A stretch of DNA of 64,000 nucleotides from Plectrocnemia conspersa. Taxonomy: Eukaryota; Arthropoda; Insecta; Trichoptera; Polycentropodidae. The first letter of the stretch is position 1. Each line of letters begins with the position of its first letter. The DNA lies in NCBI GenBank assembly GCA_009617715.1, contig VTFK01000174.1, positions 248,001-312,000 on the forward strand, written 5' to 3'. The notes below the pieces were generated by a model, which saw nothing but the letters and a program-made list of their open reading frames with translations, was not told the origin of the DNA and ran no database searches. The position numbers and the translations under genes are program-made. Positions 1-12,600 of this stretch are shown one piece after another.

Positions 1-562
1 ACATATGTGCACAATTTATAAAATATGCTTAAATTCATAATATATACAAATTTGTTTATTTTTAATTGAATGAATAGTTTTTAAAGATTTTCTCTTTAAA
101 ATTTAGAAGAACTTACTTTTTTCAACTTAATTAGAGATTTTGTATTAAACTATAATTTTTTAAGCTTACATGCAAAAAATATGTAATTTTTTAAATGCTT
201 AATTGTGGAATAGCATAATTCGCAAAAACATAAAAGCAATATACGAAAATTAAATAAAAAAGATATGCTTAAGATAAGTGTATTTTAAGCATATATTTTT
301 TAAATAAAATAAAAATTCGAGTTACGGATTATTGCGCAATCGATAATTCCGCACAGCGAAAATTTTAAATACTGGTGATTTTTTTTAATTCCACTTTTAA
401 TTCCAACTGCTTTTTATTTTTCTCTATTTTTATGTAGAAATTTGTGTAATTATTTACCAATAAAAATTACTAATATATTTGTAAAATATTTTTAAAACAA
501 GATATTTTCAAATTAAAATCATTATATATACGGACATTATTTTTTATATATATTTACATATT

Positions 563-586
563 TTATATATATATATATATATATAC
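563..586. repeat. TA dinucleotide microsatellite
   Basis: About eleven TA units. A similar run is at about 10698-10721. Confidence 0.85.
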
Positions 587-636
587 ATATATGTGTAAAT
601 TGATTATCTATGATCAGAATTTTAATTTCCACAATA

Positions 637-685
637 ATCACAAGTCTGAGACTTTACGGACTACGTTATTCCGATCTTATTTGTT
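637..685 (-). repeat. SINE family 2 head fragment
   Basis: AGTCTGAGACTTTACGGACT at 641 matches the A-box side of the SINE at 21230. Confidence 0.45.
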
Positions 686-879
686 GATTTAGATTCATTG
701 TGGAGATAAATCTATACTTTTGTTTTAAGTACTGAGAGGATTGCTATAGTTTTTTGTTTTAAATTTAAATTAATTACGCTGTTAAATTGGGCTTTAGTAA
801 AATCAAGTTTTTAAAATCATGATTGTAATATCTGCAGATTTTTTCATACCTAATAAATATGTACAACCTAGTTTGATTT

Positions 880-950
880 TAATTAGTCATCACGATAATC
901 ATCCGTGAGATTAGGAATATCTAGGAAATCCTAATCCGCAATTTAAATTA
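880..950 (-). repeat. SINE family 1, 3' part
   Basis: ATAATCATCCGTGAGATTAG and GAATATCTAGGAAATCCTAA are the complement of the 3' end at 4970-5020. Confidence 0.5.
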
Positions 951-1390
951 ATTGATCTCACAATTTTGTTTTAAATAATAATTAATGTTCACATGGGATT
1001 TTCACTAGGTCTTTTTGGTCTTTAGGCAGCCGAGAGTGAACCCGGGCCTTAAGAAAACATTGATTCTGACCTCATGAAATAAACGTAATATAATTTCTTG
1101 AATAAATAATAATATGACTTAGCACTTTCTATGTTTCAAATAAACATAAAAATTAGCCACCGTTGCGTCATGTTTTTTAAATCATATTTTATGCAAAATA
1201 TTTTAATTCAAATATTTATGTAATAATTAGTCGTGTTTTTTTCCTGCTCAGTGTTGCCATATGGTGAATTTTCAGCCCAGGTCAAAAGCAATAAAACCGT
1301 GCCATCGCGGTGAAAACGCTCGAATATCAAGTATTTATATTAAAAAAATTATAACAATATTACAAGTATGAATCGAATGAAGCATATATA

Positions 1391-1607
1391 AACCGAATTT
1401 TGCCCAATAGGAGAGCGCAAAAAACAATTATCACTTCTCAGAAGTCAAAAATCCACGTCAAAAGCAATAAAATCGTGGGAACGCCGTCGCGAGCGTTCCC
1501 ACCGCGACGGCGCCGACACGATTTTATTGCTTTTGACGTGAATTTTTGCCTTCTGAGAAGTGATAATTATTTTTGCGCTCTCCTATTGACCAAAATTTGG
1601 TTTGAAT
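1391..1607. repeat. Long fold-back (hairpin) element
   Basis: Two arms of about 100 nt are near-perfect reverse complements. The left arm includes CAATAGGAGAGCGCAAAAA and CACGTCAAAAGCAATAAAAT; the right arm mirrors both. The loop is about 11 nt around 1492-1502. At the centre a second, competing hairpin GGGAACG...CGTTCCC (1478-1500) lies in the loop region. A partial direct copy of the arm (GGTCAAAAGCAATAAAACCG) lies at 1280-1299. The open frame across it is a by-product of the palindrome. Confidence 0.85.
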
Positions 1608-1619
1608 ATACTTTGATCA

Positions 1620-2230
1620 GTCCTCTTATATTATAAGTCCATAGTAATATCGGTAAGGATAGCTCATATTTTTGAAATATAGTGTAATATCGAAACGAAG
1701 ACAAACTATAGAGCAATATATGAGATGCGATGTCTGTCTGCACTTATTCTCCCGCTTATTTTCCCCTGAGAGATGAGTTGGGTTAGTTTGTATTTTGGAC
1801 TAGATCTAATAAAAGTTCAAAAACTATAATTAGTTTTAGAATAATGTTAGATTTGGGTTTGAACAGCAAATAGACGATTCGTAACTGTAAAATTAGAGTA
1901 GCATATTGCCACCTATCAGCTAAATTATGTTTTCGCTAGTAGAAATATATATATCTGCTAGTGAAAATGTATTTCAACTTTACTAATTAAAATATAACTT
2001 TACCAAAAAATTCACTGTAACATTTATACATCGGATGTAAATAAATAATAATAAGTATGTAAATATATGGATTACAAAGTTGAAATCACATAATTTTACT
2101 AGCACCTACCAGACAATTTATATTTTCACTGGTAAAAATATATATCTAATGATGAAAATGTACTCTAATATGATTTGACTGAAATGACATGTTTTAAAAA
2201 ATATTTTGATCTGAATTTTGTGCTACTAAT
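1620..2230 (+). repeat. ACTAGTGAAAAT-family MITE-like repeat, copy 1
   Basis: Matches 18190-18770 over its length: a GAGATGCGATGTCTGTCT segment, then GGGTTTGAACAGCAAATA, TAGAGTAGCATAT, then repeated short units of the type CTAGTGAAAATGTAT, and finally TTTTCACTGGTAAAAATATA. The short units are themselves nearly palindromic (TCACTAGTGA). Confidence 0.7.
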
Positions 2231-2599
2231 TTACATTCGTTGAATATTTCCTCTCATTTTTAATATTTTTAAACGTTCAAAAAGCCATAAAGTCAACAAT
2301 AATTTGCAAACAAATTTTAACAAAAACGGTGCCGCGTCAAAAAACTACAATCTGTCCCTTTGTGTACTTTTGAAGGCAATGTTCCGCTCTTTATATTTTT
2401 TGTATCTATAAAAAGGACTGAAGGAACTTATACCTGAGATTCATCAGTATATACATCTCAAATAATCACTGGTATATTGTATTGTAAAATATTTTTCATT
2501 TAACATACTTCGTACAGAGAGCTGGATAATATTTTTGTGTACTAATGTTACTGTTGTTATGTGCATATAACTAAGAAATAAATTAAGAGAAAAGCTAAT

Positions 2600-3060
2600 G
2601 AAGTAATTAATTTAGCTTCCGAGCGCTTTCTCTCGTCTCGTCGCCCCGCCGGTACACCACAAAAGGCACCAATCTGCTTACCTTACGAATTGAATAATGC
2701 AAAGAGACGTTTTTATGTTCCGAATCAGAGCCGAACCCGCTCAAGCCGCGCGATTCTGTTTAATGTGAGCAAATACAGGGGGAGGTGGCGGGGGGAAGAA
2801 ATGTTTCAAAGGTGGTGGGGGGTGTTCGTGTTCGTTCGGGAGCCTTTGTGGTTGTGCCGACGCAAATATTCCGACGATTAAAAGCGATAAATCATAATGT
2901 GTGTGGTGCCATCTCCGGCAAAGACACAGCGAGTCACAAAAACGACAAGTCGACTCCACCCGATTCTGGTGTAGTGTGTGCGATAAAAATAAAATCGCGA
3001 TGATAATTAAAAATGCATTAGGTGTGCGATTGTCACGGATTGTGCCAAAGACATCACGCA
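2600..3060. other. GC-richer island with purine tract
   Basis: CpG-bearing, with AGGGGGAGGTGGCGGGGGGA around 2777. Open frames in three registers overlap and resemble nothing known. Confidence 0.25.
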
Positions 3061-3469
3061 ATGTGAAAGAGTATATATTAAAAAAATATGCTTCTCAAAT
3101 ATTTTTTATTCAAATCAATAATTAAAATATTAACATTTTCAATACACAAATATTTATGACCCTAACCCAAAAACTCTGATATAGTATTCTAAAACACGTG
3201 AAGATTAGAGCTCGGTGAGTGTATTTAAAAGTAGGCGATGTGTGTTGTTTCAAAGTTTTTCTCAAACTTCCAGTTCAAAACACAAGATGAAAAGTTGTGT
3301 GGGTTAATTTTTTTGTGTGGGTGGCTTTTGTTTTAAGAATTTTCGAATTACTTTTAATATACCACTTGGTGATAAATTTACTCAAATAAAAACACGTGAA
3401 ACATGTGACTTGTATTTATATAATAAACATATTTCATTATTGATCTGACTTGTATAATTTAATATTCAT

Positions 3470-3695
3470 TTATTTATTCCGTTACAACCATGTAAACACA
3501 GTCAAAAAGTATTAAATATGTAATAAGACAACTGATCGAAACTAAAGTCTGTAAATCACTGACATCTGTTTTATTAATTATGAACTATTTTTATAGTTTA
3601 TTTAATTTCGATTTTTCTGAGAGAAATTTCACTATATGGGATTCGAGCCGGCTTATTCATACTAATGAGCATAGATGACTCAACCTACATTTCAA
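3470..3695 (-). mobile_element. tRNA-derived SINE, family 2 (copy a)
   Basis: Minus-strand orientation. The head carries the B-box complement in GGGATTCGAGCCGG (about 3638). The body has GTAAATCACTGACATC and the tail CCGTTACAACC. Same layout as 20955-21270 and 24770-25010. Confidence 0.55.
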
Positions 3696-3699
3696 TCAC

Positions 3700-4260
3700 A
3701 ACTGCTCATTATCCAGGGGTGTTAAACTCGTCGTAGAAATTTGGTCGCTGCGGGCCTTTAGGCCGCTATGCCGCGATATTAAACGGGCCGAGATCATTAC
3801 CGCCCGCCATAAACTCGTCGGCTCGCTCTCTAGGTGGGCACCGGTAATTAATAGATAAAGCTAGTTCGGCACCGAGTGTGGTCCTCCGAGAGCCATCCGG
3901 CTCCAGCTACCTGGCGGCCTATCGGAAGTGATTGATAGGAGAGTTTACGCGCTGCTCGCTGTGTCTTAACGGCGACTTTTACGACTCTCCGAGACCGTCG
4001 GTGTGGGAAACCTGTCGCAGGAGCCGGTGACTGACCCGGTGCTTCTCAAATATTGACCGCGATTGCGCAACGCAAACAAACTACTTGAACGGCATCTGTC
4101 GGCCAAATGTCCTTTTCGTGTTAGACAGAGCAAACAGTGCGAGCGCACTGTGTGTTTTTTAGTCGACTCGGTCCAAAAGGCAAATCTTTGCACTGAGCGT
4201 GAGAAAAGCGCAATTGGGTTGAAAAGTTCAACATCTATGACTAACTTTCTAAACACTAAA
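3700..4260. other. GC-richer unique island, candidate regulatory
   Basis: Contains GGTAATTAATAGATAAAGC near 3843 (homeodomain core next to a GATA core). Overlapping frames 3966-4256 (-) and 4063-4278 (+) look spurious. Confidence 0.25.
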
Positions 4261-4824
4261 AATATGCAATTGAGCTAATGAAGATATCGGATAGATCTAA
4301 AAGATGAAATATGTGAAATAATTAGTTGACAATATAAAATATTTTTAAATTAATAAAAAATCAGTTGTAATTAAAAAAATAATTTTGTGTTAATTTTATA
4401 TGTATGTATATGTATAATATAATATAAAGCAACAAATAAATCGTGAATTTTTTTTAATCGCTTCAGGCAATAAAATTATGAATATAATATATGAGGAAAA
4501 AACTAGACAATATCCTATTTCATCTTAGCTATTATCTTCTAATGAACCATATAAACAACTAAGCATTTTGTCCTGAAATGGTCAAAGCAATTTCAAAACA
4601 TAAAACTGCAATAATTTCTGAATCTCCATATAAAAACGATTAAATGACACAGATTAAAAAGGTAAGGTTATTATTAATATGTAATAGGACATATCATATA
4701 TACTAAAATCAAAGAAGAAAATAAATAAGTTTCTTTGTTGCATATTTTGTATATATATATATGAGATTTTTTTGCAATTTTAATTTTATATAAAAGTCAA
4801 TTCAAAAATTTTGTTTTTTAGTCT

Positions 4825-5030
4825 AAACCAGCACAATAGACAATTGGTATAGTTCGCTGATTATAGACCTGAAAGACCTGGAGTCGAATCACATATATAC
4901 TTTACTATTTATATCTGTAAGGTCATAATTATTGGTTATTATATAATTTTAATTACAAACAATCATCACAGATTAGGTTAACCTAGATTTTTCCATATTT
5001 CACGGATGAATATCGTAATGATTAAAAAAT
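4825..5030 (+). mobile_element. tRNA-derived SINE, family 1 (copy a)
   Basis: Head with an A-box-like TTGGTATAGTTCGCTG and B-box-like GGAGTCGAATCAC. Body ATCATCACAGATTAGGTTAA, then CCTAGATTTTTCC and TTTCACGGATGAATATCG. Same layout as 32150-32345. Confidence 0.65.
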
Positions 5031-6424
5031 AACAATAATATACAGTAGCATACAAATAAAGCTTCACTTTTCTAAATCATAAAATATTTTAAATACATCG
5101 ATTTCAACTCTTTATAATTCGTTTGAGAATATGTCTCGAGTGATTAACTTTTGTTGTGAAAGTATTGATAAAAATAATCGTTCTGTATTTATCATCGAGG
5201 TTATGGATAAAATACATTTTACAGTCTATAATTAATTATAAGTTAAGGTTAATGGTAAAATAACTACACTAGATGAAGATCTACTGATTACGAATGTGCT
5301 TACAAGATGGGCGTAAATATGCTTTGAATTTTACTAGTGAGTATTTGCAAAACATTTAGTAAAAATAAACTGCCATAAAAACGTTTTTGACTGAATAAAA
5401 ATCGCAATTGCAATAGTCACAAAAGCTAGACTGTTTTAAATTGAAGAAAAGTAATAAAAGTAAGTAAAAAAAACATTGTTTTAATAAATTATGTGTTTTA
5501 TTCATAGCTCTATCAAGCCAGAAGTGTAAGCGCAAATCCTACAAAAAATTCACTTTAACTACGTTGATGATTATATGGTTCACGACAAAATTTTAAACGA
5601 AATGGGGGGGTCGGAAATGCAAATAATTTGCGCAACACTGCTCTAGGAACTTAAAGCCAATCACCGACGGATTGTCGACACCGCCCCACAGCAACTTCAT
5701 TGAGTAGACACTACGCTGAGTATGTAATAAATTATATCCCAACGCTTCTAATAAAACACTTTGATATAAATAGGGGTATTAATTGTACACATGCTTAAAA
5801 TTTATTTAATTTCTCTCCAACATCGCGAAATGATAGCGAGATAGCGAGAAATGACTCCAGGCAATTGTGAGAAATTCGAGTCAAATTATCTGGGGGTGTT
5901 TCTTATATTTTGGAATGGAAGGTATCCACTTTTAAGACATTTGATGAAAAGCACGTGGGCTGCAATTGCATAATTCATGCACCATTTTTTTAATAAATTT
6001 GAGCAATGCATCAAAAATATTTTGAAATATAAGGAAAAATGTCGAAAATATTAGAGTAGCTCTGAAATATTTTTCTTAATTAAAAATAACTTAATAAGTG
6101 AATAAAAACTTATAGAAGTAATCAAAAGAGTTTGGACCACAAACTCTTTTCGTGTTTTAGTAGAATTAAAGACAGGAGATCTAAAGTTAATCAACGATTT
6201 TATAGTATTTTTTATGACTTAATGTTTTATATTCTAAGATTTTTTGATTAATAGGCAATTTTACTGTTTTAATACACATTTAAGTAGCTTGAAAAAAATA
6301 TATTAAAAATATACAACATATACAAAATATGATTATGTCAAAGGTGATGAGTTTTACACGCTACTATATTTAATATTTTAGATATATAATACATACTTAG
6401 ACAAAAAGATTAACAATAGTTTTT
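5031..6424. other. AT-rich intron with one odd spot
   Basis: 5600-5710 is GC-richer and contains AATGCAAATAATTTGCGC, a POU-octamer-like ATGCAAAT inside a palindrome. The rest is featureless. Confidence 0.35.
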
Positions 6425-6625
6425 TACAAGCCTTAGCTCAATGCGTTACAAGTAAGTATTAACTCCTAAATTTTTCAATTAAAAATCTGACATCATTTAT
6501 TATAATTTATAATTTATTTAAATAATAGTGCATTTTTATTAATATAAATTTGAGTCCGAGACTCGAACCCGCGGTATCTGTGTTATCAGTCTAGACCCTA
6601 CGGACCTCATTACTAAGCTAATAAA
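6425..6625 (-). mobile_element. tRNA-derived SINE, family 2 (copy b)
   Basis: Tail AGCTCAATGCGTTACAAG at 6436; body AAAATCTGACATCATTTAT; head GAGACTCGAACCCGCGGTAT at 6556 (B-box complement) and CAGTCTAGACCCTACGGACC. Minus orientation. Confidence 0.65.
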
Positions 6626-6719
6626 TATTTTAGTTTATTTAATATAATAAAAATTGACGAAAACGAAAGTAAAATATTAAAAGTCTACACTTGCTCTTAT
6701 ATTTTATTAAAAAATAAAA

Positions 6720-7130
6720 AAATTGGCATCATTCGGTTTGCCATTAATTTCACCCTGCGATATCAGTGATATAATTTAATCGTCGCGGTAGACCTTTGAG
6801 CGTTTCTTTTAGCGGAAAAAAATCGCGAAAAATGATGACATTTGCCAGAACCGCAAAGGCGTTACATAAATTAGCGACTTTATGGGGACGATTTCGTTTT
6901 GGCATTTTCGAAGCGGACCATTTTTATTTCCATGCACGAGCGTAAAGTTTAACCGACAATGACGTGTACTTTATTTATTTTAATTAATTAAATAAAATAA
7001 TCAACTTCAATTGAACATTTCCGCAGATCCTTATCAGAATGGAAATTTTCCATTAATGAATAATCCTATTTCACGACACGCCAATGGTTGTCGCACGAAA
7101 AGGTGTGACATTTTGGTGGATCTTGATAAA
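6720..7130. other. Unique island with homeodomain-like cores
   Basis: Contains GCCATTAATTT, GACTTTATGGGG (Hox/Caudal-like), TTAATTAATTAA and CCATTAATGAAT. No open frame of note. Confidence 0.3.
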
Positions 7131-8122
7131 AAAGGATCAGATTTTTTTAGTAGCCTAATGGTTCGAGTTAAGGTTTTATTCTGAATAGTAATGGAGTGCG
7201 GTTTAGGTGACAAAATTTTATGTTGTCGATAAATTTAAAGAACCTTTCCGTCGTATAATATATCAATTTGTAATATAGTTTTTATTTTTTTAAGTAATAA
7301 AGCATAAATAAAATACTAGCTAATAAAAAGTATTGCTATTATTATACAATATTCTGAACTATATATGAATAAAAAATATCGCGTGCGATATTTTTTTACT
7401 GAAAAATCAACGCCTATGGACTTAATTATACCTATTGAGTTACAATTTTGATTATTATGTCAATATTTTCTGAAACTATATAACGAATAGTTATTTTACT
7501 TTAGAAACTTTCTATTCGTTCCAATAAAATTGGCATTAGTTTTTTCTATAAAATATATTTTAGTTATAGCTAATTTCTGAAAAATTCACTAAAATTATAT
7601 AAAATACATATATATTTTTTAATAATTAAAAAGGAGAAATAAAAAGAAGAAGATATAATATATTTTGTATAAAAATAAATTGTTAGTATTAAATATGTAT
7701 CTAGGATTGGATTTGATTAATGCAAATTAACAGATATTTAATAATGATCTTATGATAAAAAATATAAATATTTTTAATTTTTAAGACACGCGTTTTTCAC
7801 CCCAAATAAAATTTTAATTGTGAAATTTCTGTAATGCAAATTATTAGCGCAATACTTTAAAATTCTCAAATCAGCTTAAAATTGACTAATATGTTCTCGA
7901 ATTATTGGCCGATATATAGACATACATTTTTTATATGCATAAGACATAATTAAGATAGAGCATTTTTTACATTTCTTACATAATTCCTATCGTAATTTAT
8001 TCCGACTCAATTTGCTATGTTGTTGATATATCAAGTCTGCGTTGATATATCAAATACAAATATTTAATACTTAAAGTTAAATTATTTAATTAATAGTTTA
8101 AGTTGCATACGACTATTAACAT
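7131..8122. other. AT-rich intron, nothing recognised
   Basis: Two neighbouring TGATATATCA palindromes at about 8024-8051 only. Confidence 0.45.
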
Positions 8123-8704
8123 ATGAATATATACTGTTTTAAGTGCGCTTACTCCGGTATTTTAGTGTCTTCGATGGCACTTTGGTCGGAATCTGTTGAC
8201 AATTTTATCTTTTACGACCGGTTTTTTTCCTTCGATTTGTTACCGCGAACGCTGTGGTCCCTCTCCTGTTTCATTGTCTTACCTGTGAGTCAGAGGTGGC
8301 AAAAATCGGCATTGGCAATTATCGGACTCGATAAAACTGAATTAGTGGACTCGAATCGTTTGGAATCGCGAAGTGAATATTTTTCGGGTTTCGCTCGGTC
8401 GCGCGTCGGTGTCTCTTTTACCACCGGCACTAAAAATTTATTACGGGCTCGGCGATCGATAGTTGCCGACGGCCGGACCGAAGGTAAGGTCAACACCATA
8501 AATGAGTGTTTTAACACATTATCTCAACAATGTGCGGCGGGGCCTTTGAAAAAGCCGTTTTGTCAACGGCGACAAAAAACGATGATATTATTCCGATTGG
8601 ATCGAATAAGGATGATGATTCAGCGGCGAGCGGCGATCGAGGACTTTTTGGAACAATTAAGATCTATTTGTAGCGTTGGGATTGTCAGAATAATGGAATA
8701 TTAA
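8123..8704 (+). other. Longest open frame in the window (193 codons), unrecognised
   Basis: The frame runs from ATG at 8123 to TAA and yields a 193-residue product that I cannot assign to any family. The N-terminal third is aromatic-rich (FKCAYSG, FYDRFFSFDLLPRTLW) and the remainder Arg/Ser-rich. No clear signal peptide or domain. It lies in a GC-richer island, where stop codons are rarer, and holds a donor-like GGTAAGG near 8483. No upstream promoter or polyadenylation context is evident. Most likely a chance frame in intronic regulatory DNA. A lineage-specific gene on the opposite strand to bi is the alternative. Confidence 0.25.
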
Positions 8705-9079
8705 AATATATAGTACAATTCTGACCGACCATGGACTCAAATCCTATATGATCCAGAAACAGCGAGTTCAACTTTAAATGGGTTTAACTTTAAAAATATG
8801 ATTGATTAAATTTATATTAATTTGCTTGATCATGTTACACTTTAGGTGTTCTATTTTGTTAAAAAGAAGATTTAATAAGATATATATATTTTAATAAAAA
8901 TACATATTCTACTATACTTCTCATTGCCTTTTCCGTGACAATAAATCGCAAGAACGGTCGCTCAATATCTTGAAAGATTTTGTTTCTTTCATTATCAAAT
9001 ATATATATTTATTTATTTAAATACATTTGCATAACAGCTGATAAAAAATACAGAACTATTAGATTAAATTATATACAAT

Positions 9080-9335
9080 CAGTGACGTAGCTATGGGGGG
9101 CGGAGGGGGCGGGCCGCCCCGGGTGGCACTTGCTTGGGGGCGGCATATTCGCGATTGGATCGTCTAGTGTGGTTCTTAGCCCTGAATGCACTAAATCCAC
9201 GAATAACAAGAACTTAATAAGAACTAATTTATTATTTTAAGAAATTCTGATTTTATGACCCTGCAAAAAATGTATGGAGGGGGGCGGCAATTTTAAGGAT
9301 CGCCCTGGGCGGCACATACCCTAGCTACGCCACTG
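9080..9335. mobile_element. hAT-type MITE, 256 bp, with perfect 8-bp target duplication
   Basis: Starts CAGTGACGTAGCTATGGGG and ends in the reverse complement of CAGTGGCGTAGCTAGGG. It is flanked on both sides by TATACAAT (9072-9079 and 9336-9343), an 8-bp duplication as hAT elements make. Internally it is G-rich near both ends (GGGGGCGGCA repeats) with an AT-rich middle. No ORF, so non-autonomous. The intact duplication suggests a fairly recent insertion. Confidence 0.88.
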
Positions 9336-9399
9336 TATACAATAATATATTGAGCGTAAAGCGTCTACCAACTGCAAGTATCTAAATAGAAACAAATCA

Positions 9400-9990
9400 A
9401 TACTATTCGACAGATGGTTAAAAAGTCGGAAAGAGAGTTGTGAAATATTTTTGACTTGCATGCGATATTTCGAACAATACTTTGGAACGCAATCGCTGGT
9501 AAATAGCTGGTATCAGCAGTTTGAAGAAATGCATTTCCATGTATACACGCCGACGCGGCTCGAATGAATCATATCCCAGTAGTATACCTTGTAGAAAATT
9601 TTAAGGAAATAAAAATAATATTTATTCTTGTTAGAAGTGAGTCAATTGAATTATTTGGTAACTAAACCAGAGACACGTGATCAAGGGTATTACGCACTAG
9701 GTGATTATTTAAGGCACTCGTCGGCACAACTTAAGTAAATCATATCCCAGCAAACCTTTTAGGAAGTTTGCGGGAAATAAAATTAGATAATATGAAGATA
9801 TTAGAATCTTGAAAAACTCCCGATTTGAAAAGTATGATTAACTCCAAAATTATTATTTTTTTTAAAAATTAAGGCATGACAAACTTTATCAAAAGCTTTT
9901 TTTTAATTAGTGTAGATGGCATCTGCTTGATTGCCTATATCGAGATTTTTCGTCACAAGATTAGTTGCTAGTGATCTAGATACACGAAAG
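9400..9990 (-). pseudogene. Non-LTR retrotransposon reverse transcriptase remnant
   Basis: On the minus strand, 9985-9850 reads SRSLATNLVTKNLDIGNQ, ADAIYTN, one stop, then KKAFDKVCHALIFK. This is the RT signature (Q-D-IYTD-KAFDKV-H-LL) of jockey/CR1-like elements. FGVNHTFQIGSFSR follows about 15 codons later, as expected. Lower coordinates (9400-9780) are more decayed and include two diverged copies of the bases AATCATATCCCAG (9566 and 9736). That suggests rearranged or overlapping fragments. Multiple stops; dead. Confidence 0.65.
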
Positions 9991-10379
9991 CATTCTGTTG
10001 ATCGATCAAGTATTATTATGTATATACATTCAAAACGCTTTAAAGATGATCTAAATATATAGTCACAGATTATTGATTATAAATATAAATATTCATAAAT
10101 ATATGAAATAAAATATTTTTAGGGACGATTTTTACTGATGAAGAAAGTTGATAAGTAAGTAAGCTCATATTTTTAAAAATCACTCAAAAGTATTATTATA
10201 GAAATTTTTAAATAGAACGATATACAGATATGACATTTTTGTATTTTTCAGAGAGCTTTTAGATTGCCTGAAAAAGCTGAAATATAAATATAGTTCGACG
10301 TAACAAATTAAATAGTAAAAGTTAACCACTACAAATGAGAACCATGGGATAATAATTAGTTAAAAAAATATAACAGCTG

Positions 10380-11230
10380 AGCGTTAATGCGTCCGATTAC
10401 TTTTCGCCCCAACAAGAGTTACGTGAGTGCGTTTGCTTGTAGCCGTATCTAAATAGTGGCAAACGCATTACGCCACGAATTAGATTAGGAGCGAATTTCA
10501 TGACTTACTGTCGAATTTCAGGTGTGCGACCACTGACAGCCGCGCGATAATGAAGCGATAACCCAAAAGTAATACAAATTCCCACCGCATTGAATTGACC
10601 CAAATTAGCTTTTCGTGCGCGAGTCAAAAGTTTCGATAATATGCTAATATTAATCTTTCAAAGAAGTGAACTGTATTGTATCGAAGCCTTTTTAAACTAC
10701 GTATATATATATATATATATTAATCCCATTTACCACATTATTCTAACTAGTTTTTTTATTTAATATTTTTTTATCCATTCTAAGGCTACATATGTCGTTT
10801 AAAACAAAGAATCGGACGACGAGACCGATGGAAAGAAATCATAAAGCGACACCATTCAACTGTTATCTACTTCGGTGGCGAGACCTTAACCCTGTAAGTA
10901 CCACACCTCGGCCGGGTGAAATATACCACTCAACCGAATGAGTATCCGGTAGCGAGGCATAAAAAGCGTCAGTACATTAAATAGATAAGGCGGCGCGTTC
11001 GAATGTGTCGGGCGACGCGGGCTTTTACCCTAATATATTTTTAGAGTCAGGGTGGGCCTTCGGACCTTATCTGGCAAAGGACAGGGCCTCTCTCTCGCGG
11101 CCGATTTCAAAGCGGCTACCGAAGAGGTCGAATCGTCCCCTTTATCTCGGGTCGTAATAAAACGCTCAACGCCGGTAGCTAGAGGCTGTTAGGAACATAG
11201 TGACCGGTTTTGGCGCTTTTGAGTGCTATG
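10380..11230. other. Pair of GC-richer islands, candidate regulatory
   Basis: 10380-10660 holds CCGATTAC and AAATTAGC. 10790-11230 holds TTATCTGG and TTTATCTCGG (GATA cores) and is CpG-rich around 10990-11110. A TA microsatellite at 10698-10721 separates them. Confidence 0.3.
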
Positions 11231-12009
11231 TTATCATATTATGATTTTTGGTACACGGTTGTTATGATATCGTACATAGGCATATATTATTTTTATATTA
11301 GCAAGTATTTATACTTCGCGATTATCAATTTAGTATTCGAATTTATTTTGGTACGCCTCTTTAATTTTGGATTATTATTAATAATACTTTCAATTAATTG
11401 CCTTATACTAGGTTCTGAAAATTGGCACTCAAAATATACGATGCAGGCAATCTTTCATACAACTTTACATCCAAACGTTGTACTGCTATTTATAGTTGGC
11501 AGTAACGTCCCTGATTCTGGACCAACAATTCTTGGGTTAACCTTCAAAGAAAATTGTAAAAAATAGCCTAAAATCTATCCAGAAAATATTTTTAAGAATG
11601 TGATCTCTCCACCCCCCCCTGAAAAAAAAGTTAAAATGCTACTCCTAATCTCTATGGATGCAACATTATACCAATGGCAAGTATGAATAAGATTAAAACT
11701 TTATCCATTATTATTTAACACGGCCAAATGAGAAGTCGTACAGTATTCCAATACTGAAAAATGGCATTGGACACGAAGTTGCGATAGAGCGAACGCGTAA
11801 AAATCTAATGTAAAGAATTTGTCAATGTTTTAAAATTGTAAAAATGTATGAAATTCTAAGACTATCTAAACTAAGAAGCGTATGTTTCTATACATATTTA
11901 ATTTATAACAAATATTATTCTGCGAGTAACAGTTACTATACATATGTATATAGAAGAAGTTGAACTGTGACGTAACACATTATTTTTTCAAGAATAAAAA
12001 AATAAAAGG
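11231..12009. other. AT-rich stretch, no gene
   Basis: An open frame (11210-11566, +) gives a very hydrophobic 118-residue product typical of AT-rich noncoding DNA. Nothing else is seen. Confidence 0.5.
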
Positions 12010-12600
12010 ATCGATCTATCTTTTCCCGTGCGACATTGTACGAAAACGTCACGTCCCTCTATCCTCGCTATTTTTCTTCGGATTTTTTCCACCCGAACCT
12101 TCCGTCCCGAGAGTTTAACCCTGCCGGGGGTGGCGCGGGGTGGCGTGGGGTCTTCCGACGTGCTTTCTCTTCTCGAAACCTTACCAGCTTACCAGCTATG
12201 GGCGTAGCCAGGGGAGCAAATTAGAGGGAGAGCCATCGCTAACGGCCCCGGAGTGGGACGCAGCACAGTGATTGATGACCCCTTTTGTTGGGAATCCTTT
12301 AAGAACAGGGATAGCGAAGGCGCACTCTGGAATTAAATTTCACTTTTAAATGAGTTGCGAAAAAAGCCAGCGTACCCAATCTGCATAAGCCATTATGCGT
12401 TGTGTATATTTTTTGTTGTTTAATTTTTTTAGAATATTTTATTTTTTTCGCGATATTTTATCTATTTTGCCACCCCTGTTGAAGTTATCCCCGACGAATG
12501 GGAGTGAGAAAGGAATTTCGGGCGAAATTTATTTGGTGCTTTTGAGGGGTGGGTCGAGTTTTAATCAAATTTGGAACCGCTCTAATTGAATGGAAATGAC
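12010..12600. other. GC-richer island with G-rich tract
   Basis: GGGGGTGGCGCGGGGTGGCG near 12125. CTATGGGCGTAGCCAGGGG at 12197 resembles a scrambled end of the hAT MITE at 9080. No gene. Confidence 0.25.

Noticed and set aside
1400..1636. 78-codon frame
   Set aside because: It runs through the fold-back palindrome and is generated by it.
11210..11566. 118-codon hydrophobic frame that could suggest a membrane protein
   Set aside because: Hydrophobicity is expected from T-rich codons; no start context, no family similarity.
12192..12225. Second copy of the hAT MITE
   Set aside because: Only one end-like motif (GGGCGTAGCCAGGGG), in scrambled order and with no partner end or duplication.
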